Source: Lentibacillus lipolyticus
Lineage (GTDB): Bacteria; Bacillota; Bacilli; Bacillales; Amphibacillaceae
Assembly (NCBI GenBank): GCA_004145795.1
Contig: SEIO01000003.1
Coordinates: 101,059 to 165,058, forward strand
DNA: 64,000 nucleotides
Direction: 5' to 3'
Shown: positions 53,752-61,297 of the stretch, piece after piece
How positions within the stretch are numbered: the stretch's first letter is position 1
Layout of the letters: each line of letters opens with the position of its first letter
The notes under the pieces: generated by a model
Told to the model about the DNA's origin: nothing
Databases searched by the model: none
Seen by the model: only the letters and a program-made list of their open reading frames with translations
Made by a program: the position numbers and the translations under genes

Positions 53752-53790
53752 AAAAAGGTTTATCTCACGCGTGAGATAAACCTTTTTTTC
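53752..53790 (+). terminator. Terminator after csp copy 3
   Basis: A perfect 17-bp stem with ACGCGT at its tip (AAAAAGGTTTATCTCAC and its complement), followed by TTTTTTT. Same family as the other csp terminators but fully paired. Confidence 0.92.
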
Positions 53791-53873
53791 ATAGGCTAAA
53801 ATGGTAAAATGGGTTTGGATAATTTCTATCCAGGAGCGGTCGTTCGTCGCAGAAAACATGAATGGGGGGTTTC

Positions 53874-54572
53874 ATGAGTCAATCACTTCACTGGCACCGA
53901 AAAGCTGAAGCGCAATGGGATGAGCGTGTGGATTTTTGGAATGAGCGAAGTAAGGGTATGTGGGATAGTGGCAGCAGGAAAGATATCATCCCGTTTATTA
54001 ATCGTCATTTGAAAAAAGCAAACAGTATATTCGATATTGGCTGTGCCGATGGCTATGGATCGTATAAATTGCACCAAAGCGGATATCGTGTAACCGGAAT
54101 TGATTTGTCGGGTGAAATGATTCGCCGGGCGCAGGAAGGGTTGGGACACACCGGAATTGAATTTTTGCAGGGGGATGCCTGTGATTTGCCGGTAGGGTCT
54201 AACAGTGCTGACGGATTGATGGCGATTAATGTGTTGGAATGGACCGAGGCACCAGCTACAGCATTGCAGGAATTTTCCCGAGCGCTGAAAGATGATGGAC
54301 TGTTGTTTGCAGGCATTCTTGGACCAACGGCAGGCCCACGGAAAAACAGCTATGCTCGTCTTCAGGGACAGCATGCGATTTGCAATACGATGATGCCATG
54401 GGAGTTCCGCCAGCTCGCTTATGAATACGGGTTTACTTATGATGGCGGTTTTGGTGTATACAAAGAAGGGGTTGCGGAACACCATCATCAAGGACTGCCG
54501 GATGAACTCAAGCAGGCGCTGACGTTTATGTGGGTATTCATGCTGCGTAAGGAAGGTGCGAGTAATGACTGA
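53874..54572 (+). CDS. Class I SAM-dependent methyltransferase
   Basis: A 232-residue Rossmann methyltransferase. Motif I is SIFDIGCADGYGSYKL, followed by GYRVTGIDLSGEMIRRAQEG, motif II-like FLQGDACDLPVGSNSADGLMAINVLEW and LFAGILGPTAG. The substrate is unknown. The start at 53874 follows GGGGGG. It overlaps the next small gene by 8 bases and begins an operon with it and a GNAT gene. Confidence 0.85.
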   Translation: MSQSLHWHRKAEAQWDERVDFWNERSKGMWDSGSRKDIIPFINRHLKKANSIFDIGCADGYGSYKLHQSGYRVTGIDLSGEMIRRAQEGLGHTGIEFLQGDACDLPVGSNSADGLMAINVLEWTEAPATALQEFSRALKDDGLLFAGILGPTAGPRKNSYARLQGQHAICNTMMPWEFRQLAYEYGFTYDGGFGVYKEGVAEHHHQGLPDELKQALTFMWVFMLRKEGASND

Positions 54573-54873
54573 ACGTGACAGGGAAAGTGAAATTATAGAA
54601 CGTTATCAGCAGGATGAAAAAATGATGATTCTCGTGTACGCACAGTGGTGCATTAATCATGATCTTAACCCGAAAAAAATTTACGAACGTGCCTACCCTA
54701 ATCAGAAGCAAAATGAAGCATTGGAAGAAGTAGTTGAACTCACTGTTTCCAAGGAGGAGTCAGACCAAATAGCTGACCAAACAGTCATTCAAGCGTTACA
54801 GGCATTTGGCAACGACGACCTGGCATTTGTCGTACAGGAACAAATTGATGCAAACAAAGGGGAGAGCGGGTGA
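54565..54873 (+). CDS. Conserved-looking hypothetical protein, helical
   Basis: A 102-residue charged protein with no membrane helix. It is almost all helix, with an N-terminal DRESEIIERYQQDEKMMILVYAQWCINHDLNP segment followed by KIYERAYPNQ and an acidic C-terminal half. I do not recognise a family. The ATG at 54565 is eight bases after GGAAGG and inside the methyltransferase end; its stop overlaps the GNAT start (TGATG), so the three genes are co-translated. A link with the methyltransferase is inferred from position only. Confidence 0.6.
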   Translation: MTERDRESEIIERYQQDEKMMILVYAQWCINHDLNPKKIYERAYPNQKQNEALEEVVELTVSKEESDQIADQTVIQALQAFGNDDLAFVVQEQIDANKGESG

Positions 54874-55319
54874 TGGGATGGTACATAAAAACGTTTGACG
54901 AGTTATCAAACGAGGAGTTATATGCAATTTTGAAATTGCGGGTGGATATATTCGTGGTGGAACAGAACTGTCCGTATCCGGAGCTGGATGATTATGACCA
55001 GACATCCATTCATTACTTTTTGAAGGACGATCACGAAATTGTGGCCAATGTCCGTATTTTACCAGCAGGTACGAAATACCCGGAAGCATCCATTGGCAGG
55101 GTCGTCGTCAATCCAAAATACCGCGGCAATGGGTTTGGTCAGGAAATTATGCGGAAGGCAACGGATTACACGGCGACGGTTTTGGCCGAGCGCCGCATTA
55201 AAATCCAGGGACAGGAATATTTGGAGCGATTTTACACAGAACTTGGATTTAAACAGGTATCTGACTCATACCTAGAGGATGGAATTCCCCATATTGACAT
55301 GATTTGGGAGCGCAGATAA
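54873..55319 (+). CDS. GNAT acetyltransferase, ElaA-like
   Basis: A 148-residue acetyltransferase. The N-terminal part has LYAILKLRVDIFVVEQNCPYPELDDYD, typical of ElaA-family proteins; the acetyl-CoA loop is GRVVVNPKYRGNGFGQEIM, and FYTELGFKQVSDSYLEDGIPHIDM is the C-terminal strand region. It starts by overlap with the previous stop (ATG at 54873), behind GGGGAG. Substrate unknown. Confidence 0.85.
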   Translation: MGWYIKTFDELSNEELYAILKLRVDIFVVEQNCPYPELDDYDQTSIHYFLKDDHEIVANVRILPAGTKYPEASIGRVVVNPKYRGNGFGQEIMRKATDYTATVLAERRIKIQGQEYLERFYTELGFKQVSDSYLEDGIPHIDMIWERR

Positions 55320-55388
55320 CGTATCACACGTTAGCATTGACACATAGTATGGTTAGCGATTCATTTTTTTGAATGGAGGCTGACAGCT

Positions 55389-56048
55389 ATGATAACAAAT
55401 GATCAGCTCGCACAATGCAAGAACGCTTTGTTGGAGCGTCAGAATGAGTTAATCGAACAGGTACAGGGGCATTTTGGCACGTCCCTTGAACTGACAAAAC
55501 AATCAATGGACGAATTGTCCAATTATGATAATCATCCGGGTGACGCAGGAACCGAGCTGTTTGAGCGAGGGAAAGACGTTGCCTTAAATGAGCATGCGGA
55601 GAAGGAATTGAAGGATATTAATGCAGCGCTTCATGCGATTAATGATGGTACTTATGGCATTTGCAGGGAATGTGGTGATGATATTCCGTTTGAACGGCTG
55701 GAGGCAATGCCGACAGCAGACCGCTGTATGGAACATGCGGAAAATAACCATTTGATGAGCGATCGGCCAATAGAAGAAGCCGTGTTCAGCCCGAATATTA
55801 ATCCTGATGAGGTGACTGCAGAGGAGCAGACTGCTTATGATGCAGAAGACGCATGGCAGGATGTGAGCCGGTATGGTACATCAGAATCTCCGTCCGATTT
55901 TTACGGTGACCGAGATCATTATAACGAAATGTTTTCAAATAGCGATGAACGTGTCGGAAGCGTCACTGAGGAAGAAAGCTTTCTGGCGGCCGACCAGGAC
56001 GGAAAATTCACCGGACCAGCTCCGAACCATCAACAGTATGAAGAATAA
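55389..56048 (+). CDS. YteA-type TraR/DksA zinc-finger protein
   Basis: A 219-residue protein with an N-terminal coiled coil (about 1-70) and a TraR/DksA-like zinc finger at about 97-118 (CRECG, 17 residues, CMEH), where the fourth ligand position is histidine. The C-terminal half is acidic and lists SEEES and DQDGKFTGPAPNH. Proteins of this length and pattern form the YteA family, linked to sporulation. GGAGG lies nine bases before the ATG. Single gene. Confidence 0.85.
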   Translation: MITNDQLAQCKNALLERQNELIEQVQGHFGTSLELTKQSMDELSNYDNHPGDAGTELFERGKDVALNEHAEKELKDINAALHAINDGTYGICRECGDDIPFERLEAMPTADRCMEHAENNHLMSDRPIEEAVFSPNINPDEVTAEEQTAYDAEDAWQDVSRYGTSESPSDFYGDRDHYNEMFSNSDERVGSVTEEESFLAADQDGKFTGPAPNHQQYEE

Positions 56049-56140
56049 TACGCTGGGTTTTCGCATAATTTTGGTAAAAAGCGTATGGATGAAACCTGAG
56101 TGATGCATCATTCGTACAGCATCCTAAGAGGTGATAAGGA

Positions 56141-56350
56141 ATGGAAGACAATAATCGAGGCTGTGTTAAATGCGGAAGCACGGATGCCGAACAGAAAGAA
56201 GTGGCCATGTCAGGGACAGGCCTATCCAAGATGTTTGATGTGCAAAATAACCAGTTTCTTGTCGTCTCATGCAAGAATTGTGGTTATTCTGAGTTTTACA
56301 ATAAGAAAAGCTCAGCTGGAAGTAACATTATTGACTTTTTCCTTGGGTGA
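56141..56350 (+). CDS. Zinc-ribbon nucleic-acid-binding protein (small)
   Basis: A 69-residue protein with two CxxC knuckles (CVKCG and CKNCGYSEF), matching the small zinc-ribbon proteins annotated as nucleic-acid binding (COG3478-like). The tail ends SNIIDFFLG, also typical. AGAGGTGATAAGG precedes the ATG. It lies alone between the YteA-type gene and a hairpin terminator. Its function is unknown. Confidence 0.8.
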   Translation: MEDNNRGCVKCGSTDAEQKEVAMSGTGLSKMFDVQNNQFLVVSCKNCGYSEFYNKKSSAGSNIIDFFLG

Positions 56351-56381
56351 AAGACGCTGGGACATAAGTATTGAAATAGTG

Positions 56382-56436
56382 AAAAATCCGAACGATAATC
56401 CAACATATTACCTGTTGGAATCAGTTCGGATTTTTC
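56382..56436 (+). terminator. Terminator after the zinc-ribbon gene, same outer stem as 47906
   Basis: Outer arms AAAAATCCGAAC and GTTCGGATTTTT, inner arms TCCAACA and TGTTGGA, 7-base loop, then a T-run. The outer arms and flanks match the proS terminator, and the centre differs. Confidence 0.85.
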
Positions 56437-56467
56437 ATTTAATTACCTTTTTCGATGACATAAACTG

Positions 56468-56592
56468 TGGAAGGCGGTGACTCCAGCGGGAACAGCACGC
56501 GTCCGAAGACCCCGCAGAGTGGTTTTCGGCAAGGAGGCTAAGGCCGTGCCCGCGGAAAGCATCCGCCCGGAACGCTACCGGACGGTGGAAGA
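56468..56592. repeat. GC-rich intergenic element
   Basis: About 125 bases of GC-rich DNA with internal complementarity (for example CAGCGGGAACAGCACG against CGTGCCCGC, and GGCGG against CCGCC). It is unlike the AT-rich surroundings and has no supported coding sequence. From memory, similar GC-rich intergenic elements with a GACTCC...GCGGGAACAGCACG core occur many times in Bacillaceae genomes; here only one copy is visible, and an alignment is needed to confirm it. Confidence 0.55.
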
Positions 56593-56682
56593 GAAGCGAT
56601 GCAAAGTTTCATCCCAACTTTATACGAAGGGTTCTCATTTATCATTCGGTTTTCATACTTGTTATATCCCAGCCCCTTTCGT

Positions 56683-57459
56683 TTAATAACCACGGAACAT
56701 GGCGTTCATGATGTTTCCGACAATCGACTCAGCGAATGCCTGTGTGAGAATGCCGAATCCCAGTATGGCCAGCATGTATAAACCAAGCAGAATATAGATG
56801 CGGTCGAGCCCTTCCGGGGGCTGTTCCATTAAAATAAAGGTTGGAGCAATGATAAGGATTCCCAATATGCTGATGAAAATGAGCAGTCCCGCTAAAACGG
56901 AAAGCCCAATTAGCGAGAAGACGAGGGCAATGGCATAAAGGAGTGCAAACGGCACCAAATACGCCCCGTATTTCGCAAGCACATCCGGAAATGTCACTGC
57001 TTGGGCGGCAAGTTTCGATCCGGCAAATGTCAGTCCTGCTATGAGTAATTGTAATAGGATGAAGACAATAAAAGGCAGGAAGAGGCTATCGATAAGTGAT
57101 ACATTCATGAAAAAGCCTGCCGGAATCGACTGGATAACAAAATGATAGCTTAAAGCAATCAGTAACGCGAATAAGGCAATAACGATAACGCCGGAGCTGA
57201 CATCGGTGTGGTTCGCTTTTTTAGCAATACTCGGGTTTTTAAAAAGGGTACTGCAAAAATGGCCGAAGTTTGCTCCGATTGTTTTTAGCTTTTCGGATGC
57301 ATTATTATCCGCGTTGTGGGAGTCGTGGGTGTATGCTGCTGTCTGGCTGTTTACAAGTTCTGTTTCATTTTTGTCTGTATTTCCCGGAATTAGCTCTGAT
57401 CCGCAATTAGTGCAGAACTTCCCCTCTGCCGATTGCTGCCCGCATGAAGGACAATGCAT
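56683..57459 (-). CDS. Zinc-ribbon membrane protein
   Basis: A 258-residue protein: an N-terminal zinc ribbon (CPSCG, then CTNCG; about residues 3-23), a hydrophilic Asn/Asp-rich linker to about 80, and six membrane helices from about 90 to the end. Proteins of this layout are common in Bacillaceae and have no established function. The ATG at 57459 fits AAAGGAA; the GTG three codons earlier is too close. Single gene. Confidence 0.75.
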   Translation of the reverse strand: MHCPSCGQQSAEGKFCTNCGSELIPGNTDKNETELVNSQTAAYTHDSHNADNNASEKLKTIGANFGHFCSTLFKNPSIAKKANHTDVSSGVIVIALFALLIALSYHFVIQSIPAGFFMNVSLIDSLFLPFIVFILLQLLIAGLTFAGSKLAAQAVTFPDVLAKYGAYLVPFALLYAIALVFSLIGLSVLAGLLIFISILGILIIAPTFILMEQPPEGLDRIYILLGLYMLAILGFGILTQAFAESIVGNIMNAMFRGY

Positions 57460-57573
57460 TTTATTCACTTCCTTTTCCGTTGATTAATGAAAAGTGCTAC
57501 ATTCCTTTCCTACGTTATACTATAACACGTTCAAGCGGAAGAGAGAAAAAGTTGCGGATCTGTAACTGTTAAG

Positions 57574-57690
57574 AAAAGCACAAGCGCCTTGCTCACCCCC
57601 GAAAAGCTTAAGCAAGAATTCGCAGTGGCGGGTTTGCCACGTAGAATGATTGCTTAAGACCTCGAGGGGGTAGGCCCTGGACAAGGCTAT
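57574..57690. repeat. Long nested palindrome element
   Basis: About 115 bases of nested inverted repeats: CCTTG with CAAGG, ACCCCC with GGGGGT, CTTAAGCAA with TTGCTTAAG, and GTGGC with GCCAC in the centre. It lies between the htrB terminator and the zinc-ribbon gene. Elements beginning AAGCGC/CACAAGCGCCTTG and ending near GACAAGGC are, from memory, frequent in Bacillaceae intergenic DNA; only this copy is in the window. Confidence 0.6.
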
Positions 57691-57722
57691 AAAAAAGACT
57701 TGCAATAGCTGCAAGTCTTAGC
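57691..57722 (-). terminator. Terminator after htrB
   Basis: A perfect 10-bp stem (57695-57704 with 57710-57719, loop ATAGC), followed by six T residues on the reverse strand. Confidence 0.88.
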
Positions 57723-57730
57723 CAGGCACA

Positions 57731-59017
57731 TTATGATTCTTCCCGTTCAACAAGCTTCAGGGAAATGGTCTGGGCTTTGCCCTCCCGGTAAATTTCCAAT
57801 TTAACGGTGTCACCGACTTTCGTTTCACTGTACATGAATTTTCGCAAGTCGAGCAATGATTTTACTTGGTTGCCATTGATTTTTGTAATGACATCAAATT
57901 GTTGCAGGTTAGCATTGTCTGCAGGCGATCCGGGTTCGACCTGCGCAATGACCATCCCGCCTTCCACATCTTCCGGAAGCTGGACTTGGTCACGATACTG
58001 CGGCGGAACCTGTTTGACAGACGCGGTACTGATGCCGATGTAAGGGCGAGCCACTTTGCCGTCCTTTTCAAGCTGTTTCATGACCGGAAGCGCGGAATCG
58101 ATTGGAATAGCAAAGCCAATCCCTTCCACTTCGCGGCGGGCTATCTTCATGGAGTTTATGCCTACTACTTCGCCATCGGCATTAATGAGTGCACCACCGC
58201 TATTTCCGGGGTTAATGGCCGCATCCGTCTGAATGACTTCGGTTATCCAATCGGGCCGCCTGTCCCCATTGGTGTCAATACTTATGGAACGTTCCAGCCC
58301 ACTGATAATACCTTTGGTTACTGAATTGGCAAAGTTCATTCCCAGCGGGTTGCCAATGGCTATTGCTGTGTCACCGACCTTTAAATCATTCGATGAACCA
58401 AGCTTGGCAACGGTATCGACCTTGCTGCCATCAACCTGGAGCACGGCCAGGTCGGTCAGCCGATCAGAACCGAGTACTTTCGCTTGCAAGCGTTCGTCAT
58501 TGTTCATGACAATCTCTACTTCTTTCGCCCCTTCCACAACATGGTGGTTCGTGACGATATAAGCATTCCCATTTTCTTTTTTATAAATGATGCCAGAACC
58601 GGCGCCGGACTTTTCACTTTGTTCCCATATACTCCGCCGCTGCATGCGCACGACACCGACGACAGCTTTCGTAGCTTCCTGCATGTTAGCTGCAACGTCC
58701 GCATCACCAGAGGTTATTGTTTCAGCGATATCTGGTGTTCCCGACTTGTCATTTTCCGCTGAAACCGATGAATTACTGCTGCCGTCGCCCTGGACGGGAA
58801 CGATATTCATCGTAAACAGCAGTGTAACAATCACAGCAGAAACAACACCTCCGATCAGTGCACTGACGAATCTCCCCGTTCGGCTTTTCTTCCTTGGAAC
58901 TTCAGAATGGTGAGGTGTCTGTTGTTTCGCAGTCTGGGCAATGCCGCCACCCGTCCCCTGATCAGTAGAATTATGTTGGTTATGCTCATTGAATTCATCT
59001 TGGTTATAACGTTCCAT
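57731..59017 (-). CDS. htrB: HtrA-family serine protease (HtrB-like)
   Basis: A membrane-anchored quality-control protease of 428 residues: cytoplasmic N-terminus, one membrane helix (about 50-72), a trypsin-like domain and a PDZ domain (about 330-420). The triad is visible as His in TNHHVVEGA, Asp in LTDLAVLQVDG and Ser in GNSGGAL. The divergent neighbour is a CssRS-like two-component system, the same arrangement as htrB-cssRS in B. subtilis; hence the gene symbol. The start at 59017 follows GAGGTGATGAATTC. The paralogues htrA and htrC cannot be excluded by sequence alone. Confidence 0.88.
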   Translation of the reverse strand: MERYNQDEFNEHNQHNSTDQGTGGGIAQTAKQQTPHHSEVPRKKSRTGRFVSALIGGVVSAVIVTLLFTMNIVPVQGDGSSNSSVSAENDKSGTPDIAETITSGDADVAANMQEATKAVVGVVRMQRRSIWEQSEKSGAGSGIIYKKENGNAYIVTNHHVVEGAKEVEIVMNNDERLQAKVLGSDRLTDLAVLQVDGSKVDTVAKLGSSNDLKVGDTAIAIGNPLGMNFANSVTKGIISGLERSISIDTNGDRRPDWITEVIQTDAAINPGNSGGALINADGEVVGINSMKIARREVEGIGFAIPIDSALPVMKQLEKDGKVARPYIGISTASVKQVPPQYRDQVQLPEDVEGGMVIAQVEPGSPADNANLQQFDVITKINGNQVKSLLDLRKFMYSETKVGDTVKLEIYREGKAQTISLKLVEREES

Positions 59018-59058
59018 GAATTCATCACCTCTTGTGGTAAAGATTATTGTTGTAATTA

Positions 59059-59093
59059 TTATAATAGGACGTACCTTTGGCATGATTTTGGCG
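59059..59093 (-). promoter_or_regulatory. htrB promoter with direct-repeat activator site
   Basis: Reverse-strand TATAAT (59059-59064) has no good -35. Two TTTGGC direct repeats (59077-59082 and 59088-59093) spaced exactly 11 bases cover the -35 region, as expected for an OmpR-family activator such as CssR. The regulator is inferred from the adjacent gene. Confidence 0.6.
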
Positions 59094-59225
59094 TCGTAAC
59101 GGCAAAAATGTGTAAATTTGCTTTTCCGCGGATGTACGTCCTCTTAATCATACACTTTTTACTGTTCACGTATCCAATAGTATGTAAAAATAAACCTAAG
59201 AATGCAATCGATGGAGGTTCTGTCT

Positions 59226-59921
59226 ATGACGAATCATATTGGTGTCGTGGAAGATGATGCGAATATCCAGAACATAGTTTCCGCTTATTTGAAAAAAGAA
59301 GGTTTTGAAATAACGGTTATGGAATCCGCTGAACAGGCATGGGATCTTTGGGAGACTCAGCCGCCTGATATGTGGATACTGGATATTATGCTTCCGGGAA
59401 TGGACGGCTATGACTTTTGCAAAAAGATTCGCCAGGAATCCGATGATATTCCCATTATTATCATTTCTGCGAAGGATGAGGAATTCGATAAAATTCTAGG
59501 GCTGGAACTCGGCGGAGATGATTACTTGACCAAGCCATTCAGCCCAAGGGAATTGGTTGCCCGGGTGAAACGCGTTTTTAAGCGTACGAAAACGAAGGAG
59601 AACGCTCATATGGAAGCGGCGGATAAACTGAAAGCAGGCAGTCTTCTGATCCATCAGGGTGAACGGCGAATTTTTTGGCATGGTGAGGAACAGGACGTCA
59701 CGACGAAGGAATTTGATTTATTGTATTTACTGGCAGCAAACATGAATAGGGCTTTCTCCCGGGAGGAGCTGTTGGTAAAGGTCTGGGGTGAGGATTACTT
59801 TGGCAGTGACCGTGCCGTGGATGACCTTGTCAAGCGAATCCGTAAAAAACTGACGGCTATTCCACTGGAGACAGTGTGGGGGTATGGGTACCGGCTGCGA
59901 AATGAAGAGGCCAACGAATGA
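59226..59921 (+). CDS. cssR: Two-component response regulator, CssR-like
   Basis: OmpR/PhoB-type regulator of 231 residues. The receiver (1-120) has the acidic pair VVEDD, phospho-acceptor Asp53 (ILDIMLPGMD), and Lys in YLTKPFS; the winged-helix domain (about 135-230) reads VTTKEFDLLYLLA, AFSREELLVKVWG and VDDLVKRIRKKL. Genomic position next to htrB matches CssR, which senses secretion stress. The ATG at 59226 is eight bases after GGAGG. It overlaps cssS as ATGA. Confidence 0.88.
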   Translation: MTNHIGVVEDDANIQNIVSAYLKKEGFEITVMESAEQAWDLWETQPPDMWILDIMLPGMDGYDFCKKIRQESDDIPIIIISAKDEEFDKILGLELGGDDYLTKPFSPRELVARVKRVFKRTKTKENAHMEAADKLKAGSLLIHQGERRIFWHGEEQDVTTKEFDLLYLLAANMNRAFSREELLVKVWGEDYFGSDRAVDDLVKRIRKKLTAIPLETVWGYGYRLRNEEANE

Positions 59922-61237
59922 AACTGCAATCACAGCTGAATCTGGCTTTTACAGCACTTTTACTAGTCATTTTAACAGCGGCCGGGTTTGTTATTTATTC
60001 ATTGATTCTCGATATGCTGATCGAAGACGAACGTGCGGAATTAAAGCAAAAAGGGGAACTGCTGGTAGATGTGCTGAATGAACAATATAGATCACAGCAG
60101 AGTATTCGGGGATTCCGAGATTTTTTAGAGCAGCAGGATCTTCAGCTGTTCCTCTATGATCGCAGGCAGGACAGGGTGCTCTTTTCAACGATGCCAGACC
60201 GTTATGTACAAGGCTTTTCCTCGAGTCAGTATTTTGCGGATAACCAGGAAAAGTTATGGGAGGCAGGTTCCAGCAAATTTGTGACATCACGGATTTTGTT
60301 TTATCCGGAGAGCATTGGTATGGAACTGATTCTGTTGACGCCACTCAATGATTTGCAGGCGATTCAGCAGGATTTTTTCCGGCGGCTGATCATCGTGTTT
60401 CTTATTGGTACCATTGCGGCAGTTCTGCTCAGTTACTTTTTAACGAATAAGCTAGTCACCCCGCTGACAAAATTGAAAAGGCAACTGAAGAAGATTGAAA
60501 AGCGCAAGTTTAATCAGTTGGAACCAATCAAGGCTACAGGTGAAATTAAAGAGGTTGAAAAAAGTGTGTATGATATGGCTAGTGAGCTTGAGCGGTACAT
60601 GCAGTCCCAGCAGGCTTTTTTTCAAAATGCGAGCCATGAACTGAAAACCCCGTTGATGACGATTCAAGGTTATGCGGAAGGGATCCGGGATAAAGTGTTC
60701 GATGAGGCTGATCAGGAAAAAGGGCTAGAAATGATGGTAACAGAGGTAGAACGGCTTAAAAAAATCATTAATGAAATGATTCTGCTGGCAAAACTGGACA
60801 GTGATCAATCAACCTATCATCCGGAAAACATACAGGCCCAAGAACTGATTGAACAAGTACTGGATAGGGTGATGCCAATCGCCAATGACCATGGGGTGGA
60901 AGTGCGCCATAAAGCGGATAGCGTTGTGCAATTCACCGCGGATGCCGAAAAGTTTTTGCAGGCGTTGCTAAACTTGACATTCAATGCGATCCGGCATGCG
61001 CATGCGCGGGTAGATATAACTGCATCAGAGGGCGTGATTACCATTGAGGATGATGGGGAAGGTATTTCCAAGGAGCTGCTCCCGCATATTTTTCACCGGT
61101 TTGTCAAAGGTAAAACTGGAGAGACTGGTCTAGGATTAGCCATTGCTCGGGCCATTATCGAGCAATCCGGCGGGAAAATAATGGTGCGTGATTCGGATCT
61201 CGGCGGAGCCAAATTTATTGTTATTTTGCCCAAGTGA
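59918..61237 (+). CDS. cssS: Sensor histidine kinase, CssS-like
   Basis: A 439-residue membrane kinase: helix at about 8-28, an extracellular sensor of about 130 residues, a second helix at about 160-180, HAMP (about 183-235), the phospho-acceptor His in NASHELKTPL, and HATPase motifs NLTFNAIRHA, DDGEGIS and GETGLGLAIAR. With CssR it should respond to misfolded secreted protein and raise htrB. The start overlaps cssR by 4 bases. Confidence 0.87.
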   Translation: MKLQSQLNLAFTALLLVILTAAGFVIYSLILDMLIEDERAELKQKGELLVDVLNEQYRSQQSIRGFRDFLEQQDLQLFLYDRRQDRVLFSTMPDRYVQGFSSSQYFADNQEKLWEAGSSKFVTSRILFYPESIGMELILLTPLNDLQAIQQDFFRRLIIVFLIGTIAAVLLSYFLTNKLVTPLTKLKRQLKKIEKRKFNQLEPIKATGEIKEVEKSVYDMASELERYMQSQQAFFQNASHELKTPLMTIQGYAEGIRDKVFDEADQEKGLEMMVTEVERLKKIINEMILLAKLDSDQSTYHPENIQAQELIEQVLDRVMPIANDHGVEVRHKADSVVQFTADAEKFLQALLNLTFNAIRHAHARVDITASEGVITIEDDGEGISKELLPHIFHRFVKGKTGETGLGLAIARAIIEQSGGKIMVRDSDLGGAKFIVILPK

Positions 61238-61297
61238 ATAATTATGATATACTAGGATAGTTTTGAGTAATCCTTAACGAATAGAGGAGCGTACGTT

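Noticed and set aside
56460-56690. Coding frames through the GC-rich element (about 60-70 codons)
   Set aside because: Their composition is that of the structured element and no ribosome site or family supports them.
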